From the NCBI GenBank assembly GCA_003388555.1, contig QQVD01000028.1, positions 1 through 55,297 on the forward strand: a stretch of 55,297 nt of DNA, read 5' to 3'. Within the stretch, counting starts at the first letter, position 1; every line of letters starts with the position of its first letter. Of the stretch, positions 43,470 through 51,219 are shown one piece after another. The notes under the pieces were generated by a model. That model ran no database searches, was not told the DNA's origin, and saw only the letters and a program-made list of their open reading frames with translations. This DNA is from Acidobacteriota bacterium (GTDB taxonomy: Bacteria; Acidobacteriota; Thermoanaerobaculia; Multivoradales; Multivoraceae). Made by a program: the position numbers and the translations under genes.

Positions 43470-44165
43470 TCAGGTCTCCTCGTCGAGCGGCAGGAACATC
43501 GACTCGGTGTCGCCGATCAGGGCCAGCGACAGCTCGCGGCCGTCGTCGAAACGCACGGTGACCAAGCCCATGCCGTGCTCCGCCCTGGGATCGACCGCGA
43601 CGACCGTGCAGGGCTCTCCACCGATGAGGTACCGGTAGCGCTGGCCCATGCGCAACCTGGTGGGCGTCTCGCGCAGCGGAGCAGCGCGCCGCAACAGCGC
43701 ATGGATCGCACGCAGCGGCCGGGCCAGGAGCTCGGGCAGCGCGATCTGCGTGCCTGCCGCGGCGTCGCCCTCGAGAGCGCCGACCTTCGCCTGCAGTCCG
43801 GGCGCTCCCGGATCGGGGTAGGTCTCACCGTCGTCGCCCTGCACCCGAGCTCCCAGGGCCGCGGCGACCTCGCACAGCTTGCCGAGGATCTCCTCGTCCG
43901 GGTTCTTCACCACGACGTGGCCGTCGCGGTGGTCGAGCCACGCCATGTTGCCGTCCTCGCCGTGACCCGAGTAGGCGGTCCACACCGCCAGCCCTTCGCT
44001 CTCGTAGCGCAGGGTCGAGCCGTCGGCGAGAGGAGCCTCCGCGGCGGCGTCGAGGCGCAGCTCGGGGTCGCCAGCGACGTGGGCGAGCCACTCCTCGAGG
44101 GTGATCGGCGTGGCGTCGCTGTCCAGCCAGCTCTCGGCCCGCGTGATGTGCACCTCGTAGCCCAT
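43470..44165 (-). CDS. Hypothetical protein with MGYEVHITRA opening
   Basis: A 231-residue protein. The start MGYEVHITRAESWLDSDATPITLEEWLAHVAGDPEL is a recurrent opening of uncharacterised bacterial proteins and occurs before a beta-rich half (STLRYESEGLAVWTAYSGHGEDGNMAWLDHRDGHVVVKNPDEEIL). The C-terminal 80 residues (RLRMGQRYRYLIGGEPCTVVAVDPRAEHGMGLVTVRFDDGRELSLALIG) form a second beta-barrel-like unit. No enzymatic motif is apparent. The ATG at 44165 is chosen over an extension of poor quality. Confidence 0.65.
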   Translation of the reverse strand: MGYEVHITRAESWLDSDATPITLEEWLAHVAGDPELRLDAAAEAPLADGSTLRYESEGLAVWTAYSGHGEDGNMAWLDHRDGHVVVKNPDEEILGKLCEVAAALGARVQGDDGETYPDPGAPGLQAKVGALEGDAAAGTQIALPELLARPLRAIHALLRRAAPLRETPTRLRMGQRYRYLIGGEPCTVVAVDPRAEHGMGLVTVRFDDGRELSLALIGDTESMFLPLDEET

Positions 44166-44293
44166 GTCAGAGCTCCCGAAAGCGGATCGAGCGGCGAGGT
44201 TGCTGACGTCTCTTCGCTCGAAGCAGGAAGACTGGCACGCGGCCCGGCGACGTGCCACGACTCGTCACGGGTCCCGCCGTTCCTTCCCGTGCG

Positions 44294-44743
44294 TCATCGC
44301 CCGCACGCCAGCGCCGTTGCCGCTGCGTCGACGAACCTGCACTCCCGCACGCCGGCGCGAATCGCGGCTTCAGTGAGGATCGAATTCTGGTAGCCGCAGA
44401 GCAGGGCGCCGAGCGAGCCGGCGTTGTGTACCACCAATCGCGGGCGCACGAGCACCTTGCGGCCGGTGGTCTGCTGCAGGGCGAATCGGAAGAACCCGTC
44501 GAGGAGCTCCTGCTTCGCGGGAACGTCGGGCGAAGCGGGCTCGTCGGAGAACAGATCCACCGGCGTGCCAACGACCCCATGGGCCGGCGGCTCGCCGACT
44601 CCCACGATCCGGTCACCGTCCCGATCGAGGAACACCCTGGTCGCCAACGAGACCCGGCGCGACCCCCTCTCGAAATGAAAGACGGCCGGCTCGACCGTCA
44701 AGACGATGTCGCGGCTGAGCTTCGCGAGGAGGGTTTCGAGCAT
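44294..44743 (-). CDS. Small protein with weak MreB-like pattern
   Basis: A 149-residue protein. Its middle segments (LSRDIVLTVEPAVFHFE, VFLDRDGDRIVGVGEPP and RPRLVVHNAGSLGALL with LTEAAIRAGVRECRFVDAAATALACG) resemble in order the N-terminal subdomain of MreB. The nucleotide-binding loop DLGTANT is missing, so it cannot be a working actin. It may be a relic or a regulatory relative. The resemblance is weak and I hold it as a suggestion only. Confidence 0.4.
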   Translation of the reverse strand: MLETLLAKLSRDIVLTVEPAVFHFERGSRRVSLATRVFLDRDGDRIVGVGEPPAHGVVGTPVDLFSDEPASPDVPAKQELLDGFFRFALQQTTGRKVLVRPRLVVHNAGSLGALLCGYQNSILTEAAIRAGVRECRFVDAAATALACGR

Positions 44744-44849
44744 TGGGTACCCCACTGGATCCTCAGGACGCTCCGCGAACGGTGCGCGCTGCGCACCCGC
44801 CCGCCGGAGATCAGGCCGGGGGACTGCCGGCGGACGAAAGGTCTCGGTC

Positions 44850-45248
44850 TCAGCCTTGCAGACCATGGCCGCCGAGCGGGGACGTCTCGATGAACTGCTC
44901 GAACGAAGCGATCAGCGGTCGGCCACGGGTGATCGCCTCCTGCACCACCGGTAGCGACAACGAGCTCTGGTGGCTCTCTTTGCTGTCCCAGACCTCCGTC
45001 ACCCACAGGGCCTCGGAATCGGTCGGATCGAGCGCGACGACGTAGCTGAGGCAGCCGGGGAGACCCCCTTCAGAAGTGCCGCCCAGCAGGATCGACGCGA
45101 GAGAGTCCCGCTGCCCGGGAACGGCCTTGATCCGCCCGATCAGCCCGTACATCGCGGCCTCTGAGGAATCCGGGCCGGCAGCCCGGGCTCCGCCAGCCAC
45201 CACCGCCGCGGCGACACCGAAGAACCGCCGCCGATCCAGGATCTTCAT
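44850..45248 (-). CDS. Tat-type exported antibiotic biosynthesis monooxygenase-domain protein
   Basis: A 132-residue protein. A twin-arginine-like leader DRRRFFGVAAAVVAGGARA at residues 5-23 is followed by the ferredoxin-like ABM domain: MYGLIGRIKAVPGQRDSLASILL, GCLSYVVALDPTDSEALWVTEVWDSKESHQSSLSLPVVQEAI, and FEQFIETSPLGGHGLQ. ABM proteins are small heme-degrading or quinone-oxidising monooxygenases or sensors. The HxS pattern and ALWVTEVWDSKESHQSSL element are typical. Substrate unknown. Confidence 0.85.
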   Translation of the reverse strand: MKILDRRRFFGVAAAVVAGGARAAGPDSSEAAMYGLIGRIKAVPGQRDSLASILLGGTSEGGLPGCLSYVVALDPTDSEALWVTEVWDSKESHQSSLSLPVVQEAITRGRPLIASFEQFIETSPLGGHGLQG

Positions 45249-45611
45249 CCGTCACCTCCATGATTCGACGAGACGACCCGCGCTGAAGACCGGACGCACT
45301 CACCAATGAGCTGTCGGGGGCCGAAGGCCGATCATCGTAGCGTTGCGACAACGTCGGCGCAGCGGGACGTGGTCCGCGGCGGCCGACGGCGTCCCTCCTA
45401 CCCGAGCAGGGCCAGGAAGGGGACACGGCGCGGGGAGAAGCGACAGGCTCCCGAGCACCGCCCGCGGCAGCTTTCTACTCCACCCGCTTGCCCGTACTCG
45501 TTCCCTCGAGGACCCGCGTCTCTTGGAGCGTCCATGACGCTGGAAACGCGTCGAGCTTCTGACCGCCCTGCAGGCGACCACTGGAGCAGATCCTCTGCTC
45601 CACCGCACCCT
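45249..45611. other. 363-base spacer with a serine-hydrolase remnant
   Basis: Between the ABM gene start and the glycosyltransferase stop. It includes the remnant at 45475-45540. The rest has no gene or RNA that I can support; no intact attC-like site is present. Confidence 0.55.
45475..45540 (-). pseudogene. Truncated 3' end of a serine hydrolase gene
   Basis: The minus-strand reading ends VLEGTSTGKRVE with a TAG stop. It matches the C terminus of the serine hydrolase at 49675, which ends VFKGTSTGKRIVE, over the last twelve or so residues and their DNA, including the ACTCCA-GCTTGCCCGT-CTCG region. Upstream sequence does not keep the match. It is probably a fragment left by cassette loss or recombination. 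Confidence 0.5.
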
Positions 45612-46337
45612 CTACCTCTCGTCCGGATACCAGTACCGCTTGGCCAACGCCGACCGGCGCTCCGGCCACAACAAGGCGGGGACGGCCAGGGGCATGATCC
45701 GTGTGAAGTAGTGCCAGTCCCCGTGCTCATCGAACTTGCGCATCGACGCCAACGCTTTCGCCCCGCGCAAACGCACCAGACGCTGCCCGCGCCTCTTCCC
45801 GACGCGCCGCAGCGCGAGCAGGAACGCGACGTCCTCGGCGAGCTCCCGCCGCTCGTCGTACCCCCCGATGCGATCGAAATCGGCCCGGCGGCAGAACACG
45901 GCCCCGGTGTCCATTCGCGTCGCCCACACCATCGGAACGATGACCGCGTAGGTCAAGGCGATCCCCGGCGACCACCGCTCGAGACGCACTCCCGTCGCGC
46001 CGGCCACGAATCGTTCGTCGTCCATCGCCGCCGCGACCGCGTTGAAGGTCTCGGGGTGGATCCGCATGTCGGCGTCGACGAAGCACAGCACGTCGCCACG
46101 AGCCACGGCAGCGCCGCCGTTCCTCGCCGCGGCGATCAGACGTCTCGCCACCGGGACCACGATGCAGCCGCGCGCCTCGGCGACGACGGCCGTGTCATCC
46201 GTCGAAGCATTGTCCGCGACGATCACCTCCACGCCGTCGGCGCCACCCTCGTAGCTCTGGCGGGCCCGGTCGACGGTGTCCAGCAGCCGCGGCAACAGCC
46301 TCGACTCGTCGAACGCCGGGATGATCAGTGAGATCAT
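45612..46337 (-). CDS. Glycosyltransferase family 2
   Basis: A 241-residue GT-A enzyme: SLIIPAFDESRLLPRLLDTVD opens the fold, EVIVADNASTDDTAVVAEARG is the nucleotide-sugar segment, and DVLCFVDADMRIHPETFNAV contains the DxD-type motif for metal and UDP binding. A later GAVFCRRADFDRIGGYDERRELAEDVAFLLALRR is the acceptor-side ED/xxGD-like element. The C-terminal half lacks a transmembrane anchor. It transfers a sugar to an unknown acceptor. It lies 8 bases from the GNAT gene, so the two may form one unit. Confidence 0.9.
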   Translation of the reverse strand: MISLIIPAFDESRLLPRLLDTVDRARQSYEGGADGVEVIVADNASTDDTAVVAEARGCIVVPVARRLIAAARNGGAAVARGDVLCFVDADMRIHPETFNAVAAAMDDERFVAGATGVRLERWSPGIALTYAVIVPMVWATRMDTGAVFCRRADFDRIGGYDERRELAEDVAFLLALRRVGKRRGQRLVRLRGAKALASMRKFDEHGDWHYFTRIMPLAVPALLWPERRSALAKRYWYPDER

Positions 46338-46345
46338 CGATTTCT

Positions 46346-46786
46346 CTAGGGGCTTGCTCGGTCCAGCCTCTTGAAGAAGAACAGCTCGGGATCCCCCTCG
46401 TCGAGGTTGTACACCGTGCCGCTCGGCTCGTAGCCCATCTTCGCCATCAGCGCCTGCATCGGCCTGTTCGATCGATTGGTGGAAGTGAAGAGCTTGTCGG
46501 TCTCGCAGATCTCCTCGAGATGCGCGACCAGGGCCGCGGCCACACCGCTTCGCCTGCTGGCCCGGTCCACCATCAGCATCGAGATGAAACCGTTCGAGAA
46601 GAAGGTGTACTCGAGCACGGCATAGCCGACCACCGCTCCGTCAACCAGTGCCACGACGGTGCGACCGGCTTCGACCCACTCGCGAATCTGTTGCCGGTGG
46701 CCGCCCTCCGCGGCGGCGCTCCCGCCGACCCCATACAGGGCCGCGAGGTCAGCCTCTGTCGCGCCTCGTATCTCCATCTCACCCAT
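46346..46786 (-). CDS. GNAT family N-acetyltransferase, cassette gene
   Basis: A 146-residue acetyltransferase: EIRGATEADLAALYGVGGSAAAEGGHRQQIREW opening, motif A FISMLMVDRASRRSGVAAALVAHLEEIC with the loop RRSGVA, and motif B STNRSNRPMQALMAKMGYEPSG. The start codon at 46786 sits at the inner edge of the attC-like site 46786-46871, as expected for a cassette gene. GNATs are frequent in cassettes. Confidence 0.82.
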   Translation of the reverse strand: MGEMEIRGATEADLAALYGVGGSAAAEGGHRQQIREWVEAGRTVVALVDGAVVGYAVLEYTFFSNGFISMLMVDRASRRSGVAAALVAHLEEICETDKLFTSTNRSNRPMQALMAKMGYEPSGTVYNLDEGDPELFFFKRLDRASP

Positions 46787-46871
46787 ACCAACTCTCGTGG
46801 CCTCACCTGCGAGCGCAAAGAGGGGCGTGACCGGTGCGATTCGTCGGGCTGCGGCGCATCACTCGTTGGCC
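46786..46871 (-). other. Candidate attC site (86 bp)
   Basis: On the minus strand it runs from the R'' core GGCCAAC (46871-46865) to the R' core GTTGGTA (46792-46786). The inner arms are imperfect, so this is the weakest site. It separates the VOC gene at 46859, whose stop lies inside it, from the GNAT gene at 46346. Confidence 0.4.
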
Positions 46872-47602
46872 TGCAATGCGATGAACACACCCACCGGGTC
46901 CCGGACCACCGCGTACCCGGCCTCGGGCGATTCCTCGATGATCTCACCGTCGCCCTCGCGGACGAGCCGGAGACTTTCCGCGAGGTCATCGACCGGCAGA
47001 CTGAGGATCCAAACCGGTGGGATCCCCGCGGGATCGCCGCCCGCGCGGCAGATCTCCGCCGCAGAGACACCGTCGGGTCGCACCATGTCGAATCTGCCCT
47101 CGACCGACACCGCCGACCATCCGACGACCTGTTCGTAGAACTCGCAGGCCGACGAGACGTCCGAGACCACCAGGGTCAGCCAGGCAATACGACCAACGTC
47201 CTTGGCTTGGTCTTCGGTCTCCGGAGCGGCGCCAACGACCGGGACCAGGCCGAACGCGGCACCTTCGGGGTCCACGAGCACGGCCCATTGACTCTGGCCA
47301 TCCTCGCTCCTGCCGTGCATCACCTCGCTGCCACCAAGCTCGAGGGCCCTTGCCGCACTGGCGGCAACATCGGAAACCTGCAAGTGCGGTATCCACTGCA
47401 GCGGAAGAGCCTCGTACTCAGGCGAGCGCGCCCCCAAGCCGATGACCGGTGTGCCTCGATTGTTCATCAGGTCGTCACGCCAAAGAGGGGCACTCCCTGT
47501 CGTCAGGATCTGTGAGTAGAAGCCGAGCTCCCGCTCGTGCTCCGGCACCGCGATATCGGCGCTGAGGACGCCGCCGACGCCGCAGTGGTAAGGACTTGGC
47601 AT
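46859..47602 (-). CDS. Two-domain VOC family protein
   Basis: A 247-residue protein with two VOC domains in tandem. The first half has GGVLSADIAVPEHERELGFYSQIL and WIPHLQVSDVAASAARALELGG. The second half has ARIAWLTLVVSDVSSACEFYEQVVGW and PVWILSLPVDDLAESLRLVREGDG. Together these give one glyoxalase-like active-site fold; metal ligands are not certain. The ATG at 47602 and the MPSPYHCGVGG start are supported by the duplicated fragment at 51220-51369. Confidence 0.85.
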   Translation of the reverse strand: MPSPYHCGVGGVLSADIAVPEHERELGFYSQILTTGSAPLWRDDLMNNRGTPVIGLGARSPEYEALPLQWIPHLQVSDVAASAARALELGGSEVMHGRSEDGQSQWAVLVDPEGAAFGLVPVVGAAPETEDQAKDVGRIAWLTLVVSDVSSACEFYEQVVGWSAVSVEGRFDMVRPDGVSAAEICRAGGDPAGIPPVWILSLPVDDLAESLRLVREGDGEIIEESPEAGYAVVRDPVGVFIALQANE

Positions 47603-47610
47603 GATCACCT
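47461..47610. repeat. 150-bp segment duplicated at 51220-51369
   Basis: The first 47 codons of the two-domain VOC gene with its start and ribosome-binding region. The copy at 51220-51369 is of equal length with about a dozen substitutions by eye, in the same orientation, 3.7 kb to the right. Confidence 0.9.
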
Positions 47611-47640
47611 CTCCTGGATCGAAGATGACACCTTCGGTGC

Positions 47641-48288
47641 TTACCAGCTCAGCTCGAGGGGAACTGCCGCGTCCAGTGCCACCGAATCTCCAACCCTTCC
47701 GCCGTCGATCACCAGCGAAACCGATTCCGTCTCCGCCAGTTCCACCTCCACGATCCCCGACTGGGCGAGCCACGTGAGTTCCGACGAGAGATGGAGCCTC
47801 TGGGGAAGGGTGAGCCGAACACTACTGAGACGTCGCGCCCCATTGGGATGCACGTCTTCGGGCTTCAGTGGCACCAATCCAGCCGGCAGGAAGAACAGAA
47901 GGGGCTCGTCCAGCCGCGCCGAGTTGGCGGCGATTGGAATCGCCGTGCCTTGCGGAATGTAGGAAGGCGTATAGGACCACGTGTCCACCGGGAGAGGCTC
48001 CGTCGGGTCTCGAGCACGCAAACAGATGCCCGCGTGGCTCGCTCCCGACTCGGTAGCAACCCTCTCCCTGACGCCGATTCGCCGGGCCTCTCGAGACGAG
48101 GCCTCGGCAAAATCCACCAGCCAGGCCAGCTCGAGATAGGCGTTCTCGAAGAAGAACCGACGGCAGGCCGTGCCTTGGCCTGGGTGGTGGTTCGCAGGCC
48201 CTTCGGCGAACCCCGCCTCCACCAGGTCTTCCGCCTGCGGCGCGCCACACGACGCGGCGACGAACACGTGATCGACCTCGAAGCTCAT
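47641..48288 (-). CDS. VOC/glyoxalase-like cassette protein
   Basis: A 215-residue protein: MSFEVDHVFVAASCGAPQAEDLVEAGFAEG and FFFENAYLELAWLVDF open a VOC-type domain, and the C-terminal half is beta-rich with LSSVRLTLPQRLHLSSELTWL. It is typical of glyoxalase-like proteins often found in integron cassettes. No metal ligands are clear. The ATG at 48288 is preferred; an in-frame GTG at 48303 is also possible. Confidence 0.78.
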   Translation of the reverse strand: MSFEVDHVFVAASCGAPQAEDLVEAGFAEGPANHHPGQGTACRRFFFENAYLELAWLVDFAEASSREARRIGVRERVATESGASHAGICLRARDPTEPLPVDTWSYTPSYIPQGTAIPIAANSARLDEPLLFFLPAGLVPLKPEDVHPNGARRLSSVRLTLPQRLHLSSELTWLAQSGIVEVELAETESVSLVIDGGRVGDSVALDAAVPLELSW

Positions 48289-48326
48289 GCCTGAGGTGGC
48301 CACGCCTCTCGAGTTCCCAGAGATCT

Positions 48327-48450
48327 GCCGAGCGTCTCAGGGCTCAGCGGCGCCGCCGGACGGCACCCTGCGGTTGCAGATGGCCGGATCACGCTGACCA
48401 GCATAGTCGACCGAGCGACCACCGGCGGCGTCTGCTGCAACCCGTTCTTC
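48327..48450 (-). other. attC-like site A (decayed)
   Basis: The site is 124 bp. R'' is GAAGAAC and L'' GCAGCAG (minus strand). L' is GCGCCGCTGAG, followed by a decayed R' core (CTCGGCA). It shares the internal CTGCGGTTG and CAGCATAGTCGACC elements with sites D and G. Confidence 0.6.
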
Positions 48451-48455
48451 TGCAG

Positions 48456-48850
48456 CTATACCGAATCCTCGTCGAGCCACCCGAAGCTCGAGTAGGCCCG
48501 AAGGCTCGCGCCAGGAGGATAGCCATGCGCGATCTTGACGCCCTTCGCCCAAGCTACGACCGAGAACCCCAGAACCGCAACGCAGACGACGAACAGAGCG
48601 AGCTTCCACGAGGTCCCCACCTCCAGACCGCGCAAGCCGAGGACACCTTGGGGAACAGGAGGCCGAGGAACGAGTAGTAGCCGAGAATGCTGAAGAAGCT
48701 CCACCAGCGACCGAGGCGAGCCGCTCGCAGGAGGCCGACCAACAGGTGCAATGCGAACGCGCACACGATCACCACTCTGACCGGCGTCGGCCCGAGCGAG
48801 AACCCCACAGCCAACCCCACCAGACCCAGTGAATAGACGAAGTAGGTCAT
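48456..48850 (-). pseudogene. Frameshifted small membrane protein, cassette gene
   Basis: The first reading begins MTYFVYSLGLVGLAVGFSLG at 48850 and has two transmembrane helices to about residue 65. The second reading, in another frame, continues with LGLRGLEVGTSWKLALFVVCVAVLGFSVVAWAKGVK and ends SSFGWLDEDSV at 48456 next to attC A. Together they form a four-helix membrane protein of about 130 residues, so a frameshift near 48630-48650 splits one gene, or it is a sequencing error. Confidence 0.6.
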
Positions 48851-48867
48851 GTGGTCTCTCCTACGGT

Positions 48868-48994
48868 GCTGAACGGATCAAAGCTCAGCGGCGCTGCCCA
48901 CGAGCGCGCTGGACCGGGGATGGGAGATCAGCTCCACAGAAAAGTGCTCACGAAAGGCGAGCACGAGCAGCGCCCGCTGCAGCTGGTTGTTAGC
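48868..48994 (-). other. attC site B (127 bp)
   Basis: Minus strand: R'' core GCTAAC (48994-48989), spacer, L'' GCAGCGGGCG, a long central loop, L' CGCCGCTGAG, and R' GTTCAGC (48874-48868). The stop codon TAA of brnA is inside R''. The arms pair as expected for a recombination hairpin. Confidence 0.85.
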
Positions 48995-49244
48995 TCGCAT
49001 CGGCAAGCTCTTCACGAAGGACTCGCCGAAGTGTCTCTTCGAGCGGCTCAGCCGCCTTCTCGATATGACGGCGCAGGGCGGCGTTGATCAGGGCCTGATA
49101 GCTGCCACCACCCGCCTCCTCGACCTGACGGCGGAACCACTCGAGGACATCCGAGTCAAGTCGAATCGTGATCCGCTCCTTTCCGGCTGGCCCAGGCACC
49201 AGGGCGCCGCGCTTGCCTCTCGAAAAGTCATGTTCGTCTCGCAT
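48990..49244 (-). CDS. brnA: BrnA antitoxin
   Basis: An 84-residue antitoxin of the BrnA family. The DNA-binding ribbon-helix-helix region is ERITIRLDSDVLEWFRRQVEEAGG, then YQALINAALRRHIEKAAEPLEETLRRVL. BrnA neutralises BrnT and represses its own promoter. It starts one base after the brnT stop, so the two are cotranslated. The TAA stop falls in the attC R'' core, which is normal for a cassette gene. Confidence 0.9.
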   Translation of the reverse strand: MRDEHDFSRGKRGALVPGPAGKERITIRLDSDVLEWFRRQVEEAGGGSYQALINAALRRHIEKAAEPLEETLRRVLREELADAS

Positions 49245-49245
49245 T

Positions 49246-49515
49246 TCAGAAGTCCTCGTACTGTCGGCGCTCGCGAGACGTAGCTCTGCGCGCCGAGATA
49301 ATCCGGATCCGCTCTTCGCGGTAGGTGAAAGCGATCACCAGAACCCGGCCGAAGTAGTCGCTACCAACAACCAAGAAGCGCTCCTCGGCCTCGAAGCGGG
49401 CGTCTGGCATGCTGATCGCCATCTCGTCTTCAAAGACTGCAGTCGCATCGGCGAATGAGACCCCATGGCGCCTTCGATTCGACCTCGCCTTGTCTGGGTC
49501 CCACTCGTAGTCCAC
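49246..49515 (-). CDS. brnT: BrnT toxin (DUF497)
   Basis: An 89-residue RNase toxin of the BrnT/DUF497 family: VDYEWDPDKARSNRRRHGVSFADATAVFEDEMAISMPD and a C-terminal FTYREERIRIISARRATSRERRQYEDF. The family cleaves RNA and is neutralised by BrnA. The GTG at 49515 matches the usual family start. It is close enough to the predicted promoter to be leaderless; a longer start at 49551 would lie inside the promoter and is rejected. Confidence 0.92.
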   Translation of the reverse strand: MDYEWDPDKARSNRRRHGVSFADATAVFEDEMAISMPDARFEAEERFLVVGSDYFGRVLVIAFTYREERIRIISARRATSRERRQYEDF

Positions 49516-49522
49516 AGTCCGA

Positions 49523-49551
49523 AGCGTATGCACATTTGTGCAGCGCGTCAA
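49523..49551 (-). promoter_or_regulatory. brnTA promoter with palindromic operator
   Basis: Minus strand: -35 TTGACG (49551-49546), 17-base spacer, -10 TACGCT (49528-49523). Within the spacer is the palindrome TGCACA-AA-TGTGCA (49529-49542), a good candidate for BrnA binding. The expected transcript start is one or two bases before the brnT GTG, so the mRNA would be leaderless. Confidence 0.7.
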
Positions 49552-49570
49552 AACGGCTGGAGGACTCGCG

Positions 49571-49628
49571 AGCCAACGCTCTGGTGGTCAGCGCCGTCCT
49601 CCAGCGCCGTCCGCTGCACGCCTTATAC
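49571..49628 (-). other. Short attC-like site C (58 bp)
   Basis: Minus strand: R'' GTATAAG (imperfect), L'' GCAGCGGACG, a short loop, L' GGCGCTGACC and R' GTTGGCT (perfect GTTRRRY). It is shorter than its neighbours and separates brnT from the serine hydrolase. Confidence 0.7.
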
Positions 49629-49674
49629 ACCTCGTGCTTCTCCCAGTGGATTCAAACCACGAGCTCCTCGGGCC

Positions 49675-51153
49675 CTACTCCACGATGCGTTTGCCCGTGC
49701 TCGTGCCCTTGAACACCTGCGTCCAGTGGAGCGTCGGTTCTCCGTCGCTCTCGGTGAACCCAGCCCAGGCGTCGAGACAGGGGACGTAGAACATCCCGGG
49801 CTCCACCGGAAACATGTTGAGCGTCAGCCCTCCATCGACTCGCACGACGGGCGCGAACCATCCGTCCCTCAGCTGCCAGCCGACGTTCAGCCAGTTCGGA
49901 GGAGGGTTCTCGATGGTCACCCTGCCGGCTGGCTCCATCTCGTACTCCCCGAGGACCGGGGCGAAGTCGTTCGGAGAGGGTAGGCCGGCGTAGAGGTCCC
50001 AGGACGAGGCGGGCACGGCCGCAAGCCCGTACCCGGGATCCTCCCCCGGTGCGGGTCGGCGTCCCTCCAGGATGTCGACCAGAGCCATCGCCAGCCTCGG
50101 CCGCAACCAGTTCGGCAGGAGCGTGTTGCTCATGTAGACGAAGGCGTGTCGGCGATCGGCGTCCCAGTACGCGAAGGTGTAGAAGCCGCGGCTGTCACCG
50201 GTGAAGTAGAAGCGCCGGCCGCCATCGGAGTGGTACCAGTTCAGGAGGCTGATGCCGGATCGCTGCCCTTCGCCCAGGTCCGGCGGTTCGAGACCGGCTC
50301 GCAGCGCGCTCTCGCCCAGGAGGGGCCTCGCGTAGAACGAGGAGACCCAACGGTAGAGATCGCGAGTCGAGTAGTCGATCCCGGTGCCGCCATACTCGTG
50401 GCGGTTCGCCGGCTCGTCGAAGAGTTCGAGCGTGCCGTCGGGTGATCGGCGGTAGCCGAGTGTTCGAACACGATCCGATTCCTCCGCCTCGGCCGCACGG
50501 ACGAAGGACGCATCCATCTCCAGGGGTTCGAAGATCCGCTCCCGCAGGAAGGAGGCGTACGACACGCCGGTGACGCGCTCGACCAGGGTCGCCGCGATGA
50601 CGGGGCCGGCGCTGTACAGGAAGCCTGTCCCCGGGGTGAACGCGAGCGGCGGGGCGTGCTCTACCAGAAGATCCAGCAGCAACTGGTTGGTGTGCACTTC
50701 GCCGCGCGGCGCCAGGGCCAGCAACGGTCCCTCGGGGAGCAACCCAGAGCTGTGATCGAGCAGGTGCCGGACCTCGATCTCTGGATACGGGAACTCCGGG
50801 AGGTAGTCTGTCACGGGGTCGTCGAGGCGAAGGCGACCTTCCTCGTCGAGCATCAGGATCGCGGTCGCCGTCAGCGTCTTCGCCATGGACGCGCCGTGGG
50901 CAGGCGTGTCAGGCGTGAACGGCACGCCTTCGGCCACGTTCGCGAGACCGAAGCCGCGTTCGTACAAGATCTCGTCGTCCCTGCCGGCAACGACCGCTCC
51001 GCTGACGAAGTATCCCTGATCCTGGAGGCTGCTCATCAACGTGTCGATCGAATCGGCAACGGAGGGCGCCTCCTCGACCCTCGCGCAGGACGCCAAGATC
51101 GCCACAGCGACGCCAAACAGAAGGGTGGCGAGTCGTGCTCGGGAGGGAACCAT
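49675..51153 (-). CDS. Serine hydrolase of the beta-lactamase/PBP fold, lipoprotein
   Basis: A 492-residue protein. A lipobox ILASCA near residue 23 makes it a probable lipoprotein. The beta-lactamase-type hydrolase has the SxxK motif in HGASMAKTLTATAIL near 90, a YxN-type motif as YSAG near 180, and HxG-type motif candidates in the C-terminal part (RFYFTGDSRGFYTF). The substrate is uncertain: beta-lactam, ester or peptide. The ATG at 51153 follows GGAGG. It resides in an integron cassette. Confidence 0.85.
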   Translation of the reverse strand: MVPSRARLATLLFGVAVAILASCARVEEAPSVADSIDTLMSSLQDQGYFVSGAVVAGRDDEILYERGFGLANVAEGVPFTPDTPAHGASMAKTLTATAILMLDEEGRLRLDDPVTDYLPEFPYPEIEVRHLLDHSSGLLPEGPLLALAPRGEVHTNQLLLDLLVEHAPPLAFTPGTGFLYSAGPVIAATLVERVTGVSYASFLRERIFEPLEMDASFVRAAEAEESDRVRTLGYRRSPDGTLELFDEPANRHEYGGTGIDYSTRDLYRWVSSFYARPLLGESALRAGLEPPDLGEGQRSGISLLNWYHSDGGRRFYFTGDSRGFYTFAYWDADRRHAFVYMSNTLLPNWLRPRLAMALVDILEGRRPAPGEDPGYGLAAVPASSWDLYAGLPSPNDFAPVLGEYEMEPAGRVTIENPPPNWLNVGWQLRDGWFAPVVRVDGGLTLNMFPVEPGMFYVPCLDAWAGFTESDGEPTLHWTQVFKGTSTGKRIVE

Positions 51154-51219
51154 CGTCTGCACCTCCGTTGGCGCGGAGAAGAACTGAAAGGGTGAGCTCG
51201 TGGCGTGGCATCCGCTCCC

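Noticed and set aside
45249-45611. A further attC site
   Set aside because: There are short GTT and AAC motifs, but no paired L' and L'' arms at the right spacing.
49516-49551. Upstream brnT start
   Set aside because: The added residues lie in the promoter and operator, and the family start is at the GTG at 49515.
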